A DNA stretch of 64,000 bases from Lentisphaerota bacterium (lineage in GTDB: Bacteria > Verrucomicrobiota > Kiritimatiellia > UBA8416 > JAIOPI01). The stretch covers positions 62,001 through 126,000 of the forward strand of contig JAIOPI010000027.1 in assembly GCA_021413965.1 (NCBI GenBank), read 5' to 3'. This document shows positions 1 through 9,047 of this stretch, in pieces. How positions within the stretch are numbered: position 1 is the stretch's first letter; every line of letters starts with the position of its first letter. The notes beneath the pieces are model-generated. The model was not told where the DNA came from. It saw only the letters and a program-made list of their open reading frames with translations, and did no database searches. A program made the position numbers and the translations under genes.

Positions 1-813
1 GTCCTGCACGCGGCGACCGGCGCTGGCGGTCCCGTGCTCGGCTATGTCGCGGCGGACAATACGTCGGTGCTCGATGTGATGGCCTGCCCGCTGGCGCTGC
101 CGCCCCTGGCAGAACGCCTGGCCGCGCTGCGCGCCGATGCCACGTTCATGCAGGCGCTGCGCTCCGAGCAGTCCGTCACGCTGCGGTACACCGAGTTGGA
201 TGGCGCGCTGCATTGGGTGGGGCGGCCGGCGCCGGGTGCGCCCTGGCTGCAGGAGCGGACGGGTCTTGGCCCGGTGTGGGTGCCGCGCGGCGGTTTCTTT
301 CAGGTGAATCCCGGGGCCGCGGATCTCCTGCTGGACACCGCCACGCAGTGGCTGCGCGCGGTGAATCCCCGCGCCGTGGTCGACCTCTTCTGCGGGGTGG
401 GCATGTTCGCGCTGGCGGCGGCCGCTGCGGGCGTGACCTCCGTCTCGGGTGTGGACGTCGATGCCGTGGGCATTCGCGCGGCGAAGGAAAATGCGGCGCG
501 GCTGCAGGCCACCGGCGTGCGGTTTGCCTCCGGGCCGGCCGAGGCGCTGGCGCGCAAAGCCCTCGCGCAATTCCCGGCGGACGGCACGCTGCTGATCGTC
601 GATCCGCCCCGCCTGGGGCTGGCCAAATCGCTCGTGGCGGACATCCTGCGCGCGGCGCCGGCGCATCTGCTGTACATATCCTGCGCCGCCGACACGCTGG
701 CGCGCGATCTGGCCGCGCTGGTGGCTGGCGGCTATCGCGTTACGGATGTGCAGCTGGTCGACATGTTTCCGCGCACGGCCTATTTTGAAACGCTCGTGCT
801 GCTGGCGCGGTAA
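1..813 (+). CDS. RNA (uracil-5-)-methyltransferase, TrmA/RumA family, 5' end missing
   Basis: The reading frame is open from the first base, so the N-terminus lies outside the window; about 270 C-terminal residues are visible. This family transfers a methyl group from S-adenosylmethionine to C5 of a uracil in tRNA or 23S rRNA. The SAM-binding motif VDLFCGVGMFALA is followed by an acidic strand end (GVDVDAVGI), the DPPR motif (IVDPPRLGL) and YISCAADTLARDL, which carries the catalytic cysteine. The frame ends ...FETLVLLAR, typical of the family C-terminus. The rRNA or tRNA specificity cannot be told because the N-terminal part, where any Fe-S cysteines would sit, is missing. A fold-back repeat follows about 20 bases after the stop. 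Confidence 0.9.
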   Translation, partial: VLHAATGAGGPVLGYVAADNTSVLDVMACPLALPPLAERLAALRADATFMQALRSEQSVTLRYTELDGALHWVGRPAPGAPWLQERTGLGPVWVPRGGFFQVNPGAADLLLDTATQWLRAVNPRAVVDLFCGVGMFALAAAAAGVTSVSGVDVDAVGIRAAKENAARLQATGVRFASGPAEALARKALAQFPADGTLLIVDPPRLGLAKSLVADILRAAPAHLLYISCAADTLARDLAALVAGGYRVTDVQLVDMFPRTAYFETLVLLAR

Positions 814-832
814 GCTAATAGGTGTGCGAGCG

Positions 833-933
833 ACCCACCCCGCCCTGCGGTCATCCCTCCCGAGAGGGGACCCGGAATTTCGAACCGAAGCTGGACCCCT
901 CCACCGGAGGGGTGCCCGCAGGGCGGGGTGGGT
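833..933. repeat. Fold-back repeat with 18-bp perfect arms and internal hairpins
   Basis: The arms at 833-850 and 916-933 are perfect reverse complements (ACCCACCCCGCCCTGCGG). Inside are two smaller hairpins: CCCTC/GAGGG at 855-868 and ACCCCTCC/GGAGGGGT at 895-913. The element fills the gap between the methyltransferase on the + strand and the urate hydroxylase on the - strand, so it could end transcription from both sides, but there is no T-tract. Its layered symmetry looks like a dispersed extragenic repeat more than a simple terminator. Confidence 0.8.
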
Positions 934-955
934 ATTCTCAGGCACCAACCTGCTT

Positions 956-2215
956 CTACTGTCCCGCTGCCGCCGCGGGCCCGAACGCGGGCGCGATGAC
1001 GGCGTTGGTGGCGCCGGCGATGCGCGCACCCTGCACGACCCAGGCTCCAAGCTCCAGGCGCTCGGCATCGCTGATGCCGGTGAGGTTGCCGAGCGGCATC
1101 GTCTTCGTGATGACCGCGCGCACGAGGATGCGCTCCGCGTAGTGCCGCAGGTGGATGGGCGTATCCAGGCGAACGCCGCCAGGCGCGACGGGGTAGGCCG
1201 GGTAAGTCGGGTGCGCGGCGTGACACGTGACGCAGCGCATGGCGACGATTTCCTGCACGCGGGCGATGCCCACCGGCTCGTGCCGCTCGTAAACGCCGTC
1301 GCCGAGGCCTTCGAGATCGCGCGGATACGTCAGCATCACGACGCCGATGAAGGCGCCGATGCCCAGCGTGACGATGACCGGCGGCGTGTCGGAGCGCCGG
1401 TTCATCAGGATCTTGAGCGAGAGGCCGACGAGGATGAGCAACCCGAGCACCAGCCAGGCCAGCGGGTGGCTGTAGGTGCTGGGGAAGTGGTTCGAGAGCA
1501 TCATGAAGAGCACGGGGAGCGTCAGGTAGTGGTTGTGGGTGGAGCGCTGCTTGGCGCGGACGCCGTAGCGGAGGTCCACCTCCGTGCCAGCCCTTGTGGC
1601 GGCGAGCATGTGGCGCTGGGCGGGGATGATGCGGAAGAAGACGTTGGCCGACATGATCGTGCCGAGCATGGCGCCCGTGAGCAGGTAGGCGGCGCGCGGG
1701 GCGAAGACGTCACCCAGGGCGAGCGCGACGAGCACGACCAGCGGCCAGCCGGCGAATGCGGCGAGGCGGATGTTGTCCTTGAACAGATGGCGGCAGAGCG
1801 TGTCGTAGACCAGCCAGCCGGCGGCGAGCAGCGCGAGGCTCAAGCCGATGGCGACAGACGGGGCCAGCGGGCGGACGTAGGGGTCGACGAGGAACGCCGC
1901 GCCGCCCATGAAATAGACGATGATGAGCAGCGCGATGCCGCTGATCCAGGTGGTGTAAGATTCCCACTTGAACCAATAGAGCATGGGCGGCAGCTCGTCG
2001 GGGCGCAGGAACTTGCGCTTGTAGATTTCGTAGAAGCCGCCGGAATGCACGAGCCAGATCTCGCCGGTCAGCGCCGCATCGCCGGGCTTGCGTGGCTTGG
2101 ACAGGTGGCTGTCCATCCACATGAAGAGAAAGGAATCACCGACCCACATGATGGCGGCGATGACGTGAATCCAACGGGCCACGATCTGCAGCCATTCCTG
2201 GACGCTGGCTTCCAT
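956..2215 (-). CDS. puuD: Membrane urate hydroxylase with C-terminal cytochrome c (PuuD-type)
   Basis: The 419-residue protein has the PuuD layout. An N-terminal multi-helix membrane domain (about residues 8-295) starts with WIHVIAAIMWVGDSFLFMW and carries the HSGGFYEIYK segment of the urate-oxidase N-terminal family. A short cytochrome c domain follows, with heme-binding CVTCH at 328-332 and a likely distal Met373 (TKTMPLGN). Family members oxidise urate to 5-hydroxyisourate and pass electrons through the c-type heme to the respiratory chain instead of to oxygen. No other purine-degradation gene is nearby, so the pathway must be completed elsewhere. The ATG at 2215 begins directly with the first amphipathic helix. 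Confidence 0.88.
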   Translation of the reverse strand: MEASVQEWLQIVARWIHVIAAIMWVGDSFLFMWMDSHLSKPRKPGDAALTGEIWLVHSGGFYEIYKRKFLRPDELPPMLYWFKWESYTTWISGIALLIIVYFMGGAAFLVDPYVRPLAPSVAIGLSLALLAAGWLVYDTLCRHLFKDNIRLAAFAGWPLVVLVALALGDVFAPRAAYLLTGAMLGTIMSANVFFRIIPAQRHMLAATRAGTEVDLRYGVRAKQRSTHNHYLTLPVLFMMLSNHFPSTYSHPLAWLVLGLLILVGLSLKILMNRRSDTPPVIVTLGIGAFIGVVMLTYPRDLEGLGDGVYERHEPVGIARVQEIVAMRCVTCHAAHPTYPAYPVAPGGVRLDTPIHLRHYAERILVRAVITKTMPLGNLTGISDAERLELGAWVVQGARIAGATNAVIAPAFGPAAAAGQ

Positions 2216-2308
2216 GCCCCCCCCCGAAAGAAACCCGGTCCCCTGTCGCGTCGTGCGCGGCGAGGTCGGCCCATCTTACACGCGCGATCAGGCGTGGCAA
2301 GCGGCAAG

Positions 2309-2465
2309 GGGGGGGCTGAGACTGGGGAGTTGGAAGCATGGAAGATTGGAAGCTGGGGCAATCCAGCGGCGGTGTGGCGGATTCGCCCACGCCCGGTGAG
2401 CGCAGGAAACCGCGCCGTTCCGATCCTTCCAGTCTTCCACTCTCCCAATCTTCCGCCGTTCCGGG
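2309..2465. repeat. Dispersed fold-back repeat, copy A (purine-rich left arm, pyrimidine-rich right arm)
   Basis: The gap between puuD and ilvD holds a G/A-rich arm (2309-2356) and a C/T-rich arm (2423-2456). GGAAGATTGG at 2340-2349 pairs perfectly with CCAATCTTCC at 2445-2454, and more weakly matched GGAAG/CTTCC units surround them. The left edge (GAGACTGGGGAGTTGGAAG) and the right edge are recognisably repeated at 12612-12840, so this is one copy of a dispersed element. No gene is seen in this stretch. Confidence 0.7.
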
Positions 2466-2501
2466 GCGAGGCGTGCTAGCCGAGCCGCCTCTGCGGCAGG
2501 C

Positions 2502-4211
2502 TTACGCCAGATCCGTGAGTGCGCCGGTGGAGGCGGAGCCGACTTCGCGGGCGTACTTGCCGAGGACGCCGCGGGTGTAGCGCGGGGCGGGTTGCTTCCA
2601 TGCCTTGCGCCGCTTGGCGAGCACGGCGGCAGGCACGTGCAGCTCCAGCTTGCGCTTCAGCGCGTCGATGCTGATGGTGTCGCCGTTCTTCACGAGGGCC
2701 AGTGCGCCGCCGACATGTGCCTCAGGCGTGATGTGACCCACCACGAATCCGTGGCTGCCGCCGGAGAAGCGCCCGTCGGTGATGAGCGCCACGTCCTTGC
2801 CGAGCCCCTTGCCCATGACGGCCGAGGTCGGGGACAGCATTTCGCGCATGCCGGGACCGCCCTTCGGGCCTTCGTAGCGAATCACAATGACGTGGCCCTT
2901 GCGCACCGTGCCGTTGAGAATCGCCTTCAGGGCGGCCTCCTCGGATTCGAACACGATGGCCTGGCCCTTGAAGGTGAGCCCTTCCTTGCCGGAGATCTTG
3001 GCCACCGCGCCCTCCGTCGCCAGGTTGCCGTACAGGATGACCAGGTGCCCGTCCTTCTTGATGGGATTTTCGAACGGGCGAATGACTTGCTGGCGCTTGG
3101 GGTAGGGCTTGGTGGCGCGCAGGTTTTCCGCCAGGGTCTTGCCGGTGACGGTCAGGCAATCGCCGTTGAGCAGGTGCTCGTCGAGCAGCATTTTCATGAG
3201 CGGCGTGGTGCCGCCGATGCGCACGAGTTCGGCCACGACGTACTTGCCGCTGGGCTTCAGGTCCGCCAGCACCGGCACGTGGCGGCCGATGCGGGTGAAG
3301 TCCTCGAGGCTCAGCTTCACGCCCGCGGTGTTGGCGATGGCGAGCAGGTGCAGGACGGCGTTGGTGGAGCCGCCCAGCGCCATGACCACGGTGATGGCGT
3401 TGAGGAAGGCGTCGCGGGTCATGATGTCGCGCGGGCGGATGCCGCGCTTGATCAGGTTGACGACGGCGGCGCCGGCGTTGCGGCAGTCGAGTTGCTTGGC
3501 GCGGGAGATGGCGACCTGGGCGGAGCTGTTGGGCAGGCTCATGCCAAGCGCCTCGATGGCGGAGGCCATCGTGTTGGCGGTGTACATGCCGCCGCAGGAG
3601 CCGGGCCCCGGGATGGCGGCGCACTCGATTTCCTTGAGCTTGCGGTCCCCGATTTCCTTGCGGGCGTGGGCGCCCACGGCCTCGAAGATCGAGACGATGT
3701 CGACGTTCTTGCCGGCGTGCCGGCCCGGGAGGATGGTGCCGCCGTAGATGAACACGGCGGGCCGGTTGAGGCGGGCGATGGCCATCAGGCTGCCCGGCAT
3801 GTTCTTGTCGCATCCGCCAATGGCGATGACGCCGTCCATGCCTTCGCAGCCCACGACGGTTTCGATCGAGTCGGCGATCACTTCGCGGGAGACGAGGGAG
3901 TACTTCATGCCCTCGGTGCCCATGGAGATGCCGTCGGCCACGGTGATGGTGCCGAAGATGATGGCCTTGGCGCCGGCGGCGTTGACACCCCGCTCGGCTT
4001 CGCGCGCGAGCTGGTCGATGTGCATATTGCAGGGCGTCAGCATGCTCCAGGTGGAGGCGATGCCCACCTGTGACTTCTTGTAGAGGTCTGCATCCGTGAA
4101 GCCGACGGCGCGCAGCATCCCGCGCCCGGGGGCCCGCTCGACGCCTTCCGTGACGAGGGACGAGTACTGGCGGTGGGCTGACCGGTTGGCGGAGCGCGAC
4201 GTCTTCTTCAT
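2502..4211 (-). CDS. ilvD: Dihydroxy-acid dehydratase
   Basis: IlvD removes water from 2,3-dihydroxy-isovalerate and 2,3-dihydroxy-3-methylvalerate, giving the 2-keto acids in valine and isoleucine synthesis. All three iron-sulfur cysteine contexts are present: TPCN (Cys61), CDKNMPG (Cys134) and [14 protein letters not shown] (Cys206). The C-terminal [18 protein letters not shown] signature is intact. The length, 569 residues, is normal for the family. The start at 4211 ([18 protein letters not shown]) gives the usual short basic N-terminus. No other ilv gene is adjacent, so it appears to be transcribed alone, as is common outside proteobacteria. Confidence 0.97.
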   Translation of the reverse strand: MKKTSRSANRSAHRQYSSLVTEGVERAPGRGMLRAVGFTDADLYKKSQVGIASTWSMLTPCNMHIDQLAREAERGVNAAGAKAIIFGTITVADGISMGTEGMKYSLVSREVIADSIETVVGCEGMDGVIAIGGCDKNMPGSLMAIARLNRPAVFIYGGTILPGRHAGKNVDIVSIFEAVGAHARKEIGDRKLKEIECAAIPGPGSCGGMYTANTMASAIEALGMSLPNSSAQVAISRAKQLDCRNAGAAVVNLIKRGIRPRDIMTRDAFLNAITVVMALGGSTNAVLHLLAIANTAGVKLSLEDFTRIGRHVPVLADLKPSGKYVVAELVRIGGTTPLMKMLLDEHLLNGDCLTVTGKTLAENLRATKPYPKRQQVIRPFENPIKKDGHLVILYGNLATEGAVAKISGKEGLTFKGQAIVFESEEAALKAILNGTVRKGHVIVIRYEGPKGGPGMREMLSPTSAVMGKGLGKDVALITDGRFSGGSHGFVVGHITPEAHVGGALALVKNGDTISIDALKRKLELHVPAAVLAKRRKAWKQPAPRYTRGVLGKYAREVGSASTGALTDLA

Positions 4212-4336
4212 GCGATGGGTCCTTTTCCTGTTACGGGGGAGCCGTGAAACTGCCGGGATTATGCCACACCCCGCCGCTGGCGCAATGCTTTAGGGCCGGG
4301 GCCTGTGCGTGCGCACCGACGTTTACGACGACGGGC

Positions 4337-7243
4337 TTACCCGTTCGGGAAGCGGCACGTGAGGGTGTTGGAGCCGCGGGGATCGCGCTCGGTTTCCACG
4401 GTGCCCTGGATCATGTCGGCATGAACGCGGATCAGCCGCTCCGCCACATCCTCGGGCTCGTCCGGAGCGGGCGCGGAGCCGTCATTCTTGATGGTCAGCG
4501 TGCCTTCGCGGGGCGAGGCGGACATGGTGATGCTGATGTGTTTGGCCCCGCGGCGGCGGGCCGCATAGTCCACGGCCTCACTGGCGATGGCGTGCAGGTG
4601 GACGCCGCGGGTGCGGTCGAGGACCAGCCCCGCCGTGCGCAGGTTGCTGCGGCAAGTGACGCCCCAGCGCGCGCGCGCCTCATCGCCAAGCCGGCCGAGC
4701 GCGGCGATCAGGCCCACATCCTCCGGGGCTGATCGCCCGACGTCCTGCACGGCGCGCTCCAGGGTGTCGCGCAGGGCCTGCGCGTCGCGCACCAGGGCGT
4801 TCGCGGCGGACGCGGCGGCCTCACCGCCGGCCAGGCCCGTGGCCAGCTGGCGGGCTGTCTCGGCCAGCGTGTCCAAGAGTGGCCGCACCAGGTTCCCGAT
4901 CTCCTCACCGGTGCGTCTTCGCTCGAGCAGGCTCGCGTCGATGACATCGGTTTGGGCCTGGTGGCGCGCCTCGCGGTCGATCATGAGGAGTTGGGCATGC
5001 CGCAGGGTGCCGTCGGGGCCCGGCTGCGCGATCACATGCAGGCTGGCGTGGACGGGGGCGCCATCGTCGCCTGTTAGCGTCAGTTCGAGGGTGACGCGCG
5101 GTAACGATCCGGCGAGCAGTCGCAGGATCGCCGCCGCGAACATGCGTGCGCTGAATTCGGGGAGGCGGGCGCCGAGACCGTCGCGCAGGGCCTCCCCTCC
5201 CGCGAGGCGCAGCAGGCTCAGGGCCTGGGCATTGGCGTCAGTGACGTTCACGGCGTTCACGAGTGCGGCAACCCGCTCCGGCTGTTCCTGGAGGAACAGC
5301 TCGGGCTCGCGACGCCACAGGCTGTCGGCTGTGATCAGCCCGTCGGCCACGCGCGCCAGATCCAGATCGATCAGGCCAAGCGGCCCCTGCTCCCGGACTT
5401 GCTCCAGGCGTGTGGCCTGGGCGTGCATATCCGTCACATCGCGGACGACGATGGCGGCCAGGATAACCGTGCCATGGCGGTCCCGGATGGGGCTGACCTG
5501 CACCTCGAATCGCCGCTGGTTCGCATGGTCCTCGAAGTTGAAAGGCGTGCCGCGGATGAAGACATCCTCGACGCGGCGCATGCGTGGGCGGGCGACGTCC
5601 TCCGGGAGCAGCCGGTCGTAGGCGAGACCGCGGGCCTGGTCGATCGTGCGGGAGCAGGCTCGCGCCGCCGCCTCGTTGAGGCCCTGCACCACGCCGGCAC
5701 GGTTCAGCACCCAGACGGGATCGCGCAGTGCGTTGAGCAGGCCGGTCTCGCGCGCGTCGACATTGTCGACGATGGAGGCCGTGCGTTCCGATTCGGACAC
5801 GTCCCGGATGAAGGCGAGCACCATGGCGGTTCCGGCGCCGGCCGTGTGATACAGGGTCACCTGGACGGGCAGCTGTCGGCCGTCGCGCGTCATGTGGCGG
5901 CTGGCGTAGGTGTAGTGGGGATGTGCGGCGGCGGCAGCCCACAGGCGCGACCAGGGTTGCGGTTCATCCGGGTGGTCAATCTGCTGGAAAGGCACGCCGA
6001 TAAGTTCGGTCGGACCGTAGTCGAGCATCCTGGCGGAGGCGTCGTTCGCATCGACGACCAGGCCGTCGGTGTTGAGTACGAGGAGCGGTTCGTGGCTGTG
6101 GCTGACGGCCGCGTCGCGCACCTGCAGGCGCAGGGCATCGCGCTCGCGGCCCGCGAGATCGCGTGCGCGGACGGCGGCGGCGAGCACCTCGCCGTGGCTT
6201 TCGACGGGGTCGAGTCGCACGGACCACGAGGAGAAGGGCGGCGTGCCGCCGCTGAATACGGCCGGCCGGCCGGTACGGAACAGGTCGCGCAGGGCGAGGC
6301 GGTAGCGATCGCGTAGCTCGACCGGCAGCAGGGCCGCGGCATCGCTGCCCGTGGTGGCCGCGCCAGCGCCGGTCCCGCCCTGGTAGAGCTGCATGACGGT
6401 GTCGCTGGGCGCCACCGTCATCACGAGATCCGGCACGCCTTCGAGCAGCATGTGGGTGATGACCTGTTCGGCGGCCAGCTGGTCCTCCACTTCCATCCGT
6501 CCGCTGACATCGATGAAGCTCTCCAGCCGATGACGGCGTCCGCCGATCATCAACGTGGCGACCGTCCGCGTCGTCGGGATGCGGCGCCCGGTCTGGCGCG
6601 TGGCGGGCGGGGTCACCTCGGCCATGGCCGGGGACGGCGCCGCGCTGTCGGTCTCGGGGGCGGTGGCGGGGCGTGGTTCGGCGCCCAGGGTGCGGCTTTG
6701 AAGGATCGAGCCGACGATCTCCGCCCGCGGGGCGCCAATGATGGTTACGGCGGCCGGATTGGCGTCGACCACGGCTCCCGTGCGGTCGTCGATGATCAGG
6801 ACGCCGGCGGGCATGGCGTCGAACAGGATGGCGAGCCGTTGCTTGACGTCTTCCAGCGCGCGAGCGGTCTCGCGTTTTTCCAGCGCGCGGCGGATGGTGA
6901 CGAGCAGCTGCCGGTAATCGAGCCCGCGCCGGATGTAGGTGAAGGCGCCAAGTTTCAGGGCTTCGATGGCGCCTTCCTGCTGGGCGGGGTTGGTGAGGAG
7001 GGCGATGCATTCGGTGTCGGGGGCCACCTGGCGCAGGCCGTGCAGCACGACGTGCCCGGGCAGATCGGCCAGCCAGAGATCGACGAGCGCGACGGCCGGG
7101 GCGTGTTTGCGGGCGAGATCGAGGGCCTGCTCGCAGGTAGCGGCGGTCAGGGCGCGATATCCTTCCTGCTGCATCAGGTCGGACAGGGCGTCACGCTCGC
7201 GCGTTTCGTCGCCGACAATCAAGATGATCTGGCGCTTGTCCAC
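4337..7243 (-). CDS. Receiver/multi-PAS protein with a degenerate histidine-kinase C-terminus
   Basis: The order of parts in 968 residues is an N-terminal receiver domain (about 5-120), four PAS-like domains (about 136-250, 265-365, 380-485 and 500-605), a fifth PAS-like block (about 640-760), and a region shaped like a HisKA_3/HATPase pair (about 770-968). The receiver keeps Asp55 and Thr84, but the first acidic pair residue is Gly11 and the usual Lys is Arg105. In the kinase region the phospho-acceptor His is Gly783 (ERRRTGEEIGN), the N-box Asn is Tyr893, and the nucleotide-binding glycine motifs are poor. Catalytic activity is therefore unlikely; a scaffold or sensor role is inferred. The GTG start has GAGG 8 bases upstream and lies 10 bases after the SDR stop, so the two genes are probably co-transcribed. 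Confidence 0.8.
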   Translation of the reverse strand: MDKRQIILIVGDETRERDALSDLMQQEGYRALTAATCEQALDLARKHAPAVALVDLWLADLPGHVVLHGLRQVAPDTECIALLTNPAQQEGAIEALKLGAFTYIRRGLDYRQLLVTIRRALEKRETARALEDVKQRLAILFDAMPAGVLIIDDRTGAVVDANPAAVTIIGAPRAEIVGSILQSRTLGAEPRPATAPETDSAAPSPAMAEVTPPATRQTGRRIPTTRTVATLMIGGRRHRLESFIDVSGRMEVEDQLAAEQVITHMLLEGVPDLVMTVAPSDTVMQLYQGGTGAGAATTGSDAAALLPVELRDRYRLALRDLFRTGRPAVFSGGTPPFSSWSVRLDPVESHGEVLAAAVRARDLAGRERDALRLQVRDAAVSHSHEPLLVLNTDGLVVDANDASARMLDYGPTELIGVPFQQIDHPDEPQPWSRLWAAAAAHPHYTYASRHMTRDGRQLPVQVTLYHTAGAGTAMVLAFIRDVSESERTASIVDNVDARETGLLNALRDPVWVLNRAGVVQGLNEAAARACSRTIDQARGLAYDRLLPEDVARPRMRRVEDVFIRGTPFNFEDHANQRRFEVQVSPIRDRHGTVILAAIVVRDVTDMHAQATRLEQVREQGPLGLIDLDLARVADGLITADSLWRREPELFLQEQPERVAALVNAVNVTDANAQALSLLRLAGGEALRDGLGARLPEFSARMFAAAILRLLAGSLPRVTLELTLTGDDGAPVHASLHVIAQPGPDGTLRHAQLLMIDREARHQAQTDVIDASLLERRRTGEEIGNLVRPLLDTLAETARQLATGLAGGEAAASAANALVRDAQALRDTLERAVQDVGRSAPEDVGLIAALGRLGDEARARWGVTCRSNLRTAGLVLDRTRGVHLHAIASEAVDYAARRRGAKHISITMSASPREGTLTIKNDGSAPAPDEPEDVAERLIRVHADMIQGTVETERDPRGSNTLTCRFPNG

Positions 7244-7253
7244 GTTGGTTGCC

Positions 7254-8138
7254 TCATGGTGGGGACGGGGCCTGCAGGGCGGCGCGCTGGCGGCGCACGC
7301 GCCGGGTCAGCAGGGCGTCCATGCAGGCGTCTGGCATCAGGCGTCGCATCCAGGCCCCGGCATGGGCGGGGATGGTGACGCAGTAGCGCCGCCGCGGCCG
7401 GGGTGATTCCAAGGCGTGCCGGATCCGGGCGGCGACGGCTTCCGGCGGCTTGTTGATCAGGCCGGGTTGCTTGACGGCGTGGCGCCGCCGCTCCAGTTCG
7501 CGCACGAATAGCGGGCCGAAGCGGGAGACCTCCATGTCGATGTGGTGCTCCGCATTCTGGATGGCGTTGAGGCGGAAGGCGGTGATGATCGGACCCGGCT
7601 CCACGAGGGACACGGCGATACCGGTCTCGATCAGTTCCACGCGCAGCGCATCGGACAACGATTCGACGGCGTGCTTGCTGGCGCAGTAGGCGCCCATGAA
7701 GGGCAGGGTCATGCGCCCGAGCACGGAGCTGACGTTGACGATGCGGCCGGCGCCCTGGCGGCGGAAGCCGGGGAGGACGGCTCGCGTCAGTTCGTGAAGG
7801 CCGAACACGTTGACTTCGAACTGATGGCGCAGGGCGTTGCGGTCCAGGTCTTCCATGGCGCCCGGCACGCCCATGCCCGCATTGTTCACGAGTGCGCCGA
7901 GGGTGCCGCCGGTGGCGTCCAGCACCAGGCGGGCGGCCTGCTGCACGGAGTCGCTGTGGGCAAGGTCCAGTTCGATGGCGGTGAAGCCCGCGGCCCGGAG
8001 GGTGTCAAGGTCGGCCGCCTGCCGGGCGGTGGCGAAGACCTGCCAGCCGCGGGCCTTCATGAGTGCGGCGGTCGCCAGCCCGATGCCGGACGAGCACCCG
8101 GTGACCAACACGCTGCGATTAACGGAAGGAAAAGACAT
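7254..8138 (-). CDS. Short-chain dehydrogenase/reductase (SDR)
   Basis: This is a classical SDR of 294 residues that uses NAD(P)(H) to interconvert an alcohol and a carbonyl. The nucleotide-binding TGCSSGIG motif is at 13-20, NNAG at 85-88, the catalytic Ser138 in NVSS, and Tyr151/Lys155 in YCASK. The C-terminal part (GPIITAFRLNAI, then a basic tail) resembles SDRs annotated as acting on lipids, sterols or retinol, but the substrate cannot be read from sequence. It sits directly upstream of the large PAS protein on the same strand, with 10 bases between them. Confidence 0.92.
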   Translation of the reverse strand: MSFPSVNRSVLVTGCSSGIGLATAALMKARGWQVFATARQAADLDTLRAAGFTAIELDLAHSDSVQQAARLVLDATGGTLGALVNNAGMGVPGAMEDLDRNALRHQFEVNVFGLHELTRAVLPGFRRQGAGRIVNVSSVLGRMTLPFMGAYCASKHAVESLSDALRVELIETGIAVSLVEPGPIITAFRLNAIQNAEHHIDMEVSRFGPLFVRELERRRHAVKQPGLINKPPEAVAARIRHALESPRPRRRYCVTIPAHAGAWMRRLMPDACMDALLTRRVRRQRAALQAPSPP

Positions 8139-8360
8139 CGTTTAGTTCCGGATGTGCGTTCTTTCGGCCGCCAAGGGAAAAGTATACCGGGCCCGCATCC
8201 ACCTTCCAACATTATACCCGTGTATGGCTCGCCGGGGACGCGGGTCCTGCTGTGCCTGCGCCTTCTCCCCGGGGCCCGCGTGAGGATCGTCGTGGACGTT
8301 CAGCCGGCACGATCAGGAGGGGGGCGTGTGCCGGGCGGCCATGGACACCGGGCGCCGTCT

Positions 8361-8930
8361 TCAGCGCGACACGCCGCGCGACGCCGGGCGTATGATGGTG
8401 GTGGGTGCCGATGCGGCTTCCGCCAGACAGGTGGAGTCGCAGACGTTGCACTTGGTGGCGTCACCTGCGCATTCGGTGTTGAATTGACCGAACTCGCGCA
8501 GGAATTCCTTGATGGTCTTGGACCCGGATTGAATGTAGTGCAGGAAGCCGGCCAGCTTGAGGCTCGTGTCGAGGCTGAGCAGGTGCTCGATCTTGCAGGC
8601 GTCAATCTCGGCCTGCTCGCCGTCCACGCCGAGCACGTCGCGCAAGAACGACTCCAAAACCTCGTCGTTCTTCTCCACGAGCTGCGCCAGGCGTTCGCCT
8701 TCGGGGGACAGTTGCAGAAATTTGTTCTCATCTTCCGTGACGAGCCCGCGCTTTTTCAGCGGCTTGAGACTGATGGAGCAACTGCCGCGGGTAATGTTCA
8801 GCGCGCGGGCGATGTCGGTCACGCGTGCATAGCCGCGCTCTTGGAGGAGCGTGCGGATGGTCATCAGGTAGTGGGCGGCGCTGTGGGTGAGTGGATTGGA
8901 CTCGTACTCTTTCCAAGTTTCTCGTTGCAT
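8361..8930 (-). CDS. DtxR-family metal-dependent transcriptional repressor with extra C-terminal Cys cluster
   Basis: The 189-residue protein has an N-terminal winged helix (about 18-75, VTDIARALNITRGSCSISLKPL) and the DtxR metal-binding/dimerisation segment DACKIEHLLS. Cys112, Glu115 and His116 line up with the DtxR primary metal ligands Cys102, Glu105 and His106. Having Cys in the first position favours an iron sensor over a MntR-type manganese sensor. The C-terminus carries four cysteines (154, 161, 164, 168) in a C-x6-C-x2-C-x3-C pattern, where classical DtxR proteins have an SH3-like domain. This could bind a metal or Fe-S cluster. The feoAB locus about 16 kb away is a plausible target; this is inference. 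Confidence 0.88.
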   Translation of the reverse strand: MQRETWKEYESNPLTHSAAHYLMTIRTLLQERGYARVTDIARALNITRGSCSISLKPLKKRGLVTEDENKFLQLSPEGERLAQLVEKNDEVLESFLRDVLGVDGEQAEIDACKIEHLLSLDTSLKLAGFLHYIQSGSKTIKEFLREFGQFNTECAGDATKCNVCDSTCLAEAASAPTTIIRPASRGVSR

Positions 8931-8955
8931 GGCTCACCCCGTTGTATGATGCGCT

Positions 8956-8965
8956 CAAGCGCTTG
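8956..8965. promoter_or_regulatory. Small palindrome upstream of the DtxR-type regulator
   Basis: The perfect 10-base palindrome CAAGCGCTTG lies 26 bases upstream of the regulator start, in the position expected for an autoregulatory operator. The same 10-mer also occurs inside the HerA-like gene at about 10740, so it may be chance. No convincing -35/-10 pair was found here. Confidence 0.25.
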
Positions 8966-9047
8966 GTTGACGAGCAAAACAATATCACGCGTGTATGGAT
9001 GCGTCAACGCGCGGATGGAAAAAAGTTGAGCCAGTGGTGGCGCGGGC

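Noticed and set aside
746..2479. A long + strand reading frame across the repeat and antisense to puuD
   Set aside because: It has the composition of a high-GC antisense frame, runs through a non-coding repeat and is opposite a clear urate hydroxylase gene.
2592..4073. A 493-residue + strand frame antisense to ilvD
   Set aside because: It lies wholly inside ilvD, is His/Gly/Val-rich in the way antisense frames of high-GC genes are, and matches no known family.
8956..8965. CAAGCGCTTG as a proven operator
   Set aside because: It is also found within coding sequence near 10740, so it cannot be called an operator on sequence alone; kept only as a low-confidence feature.
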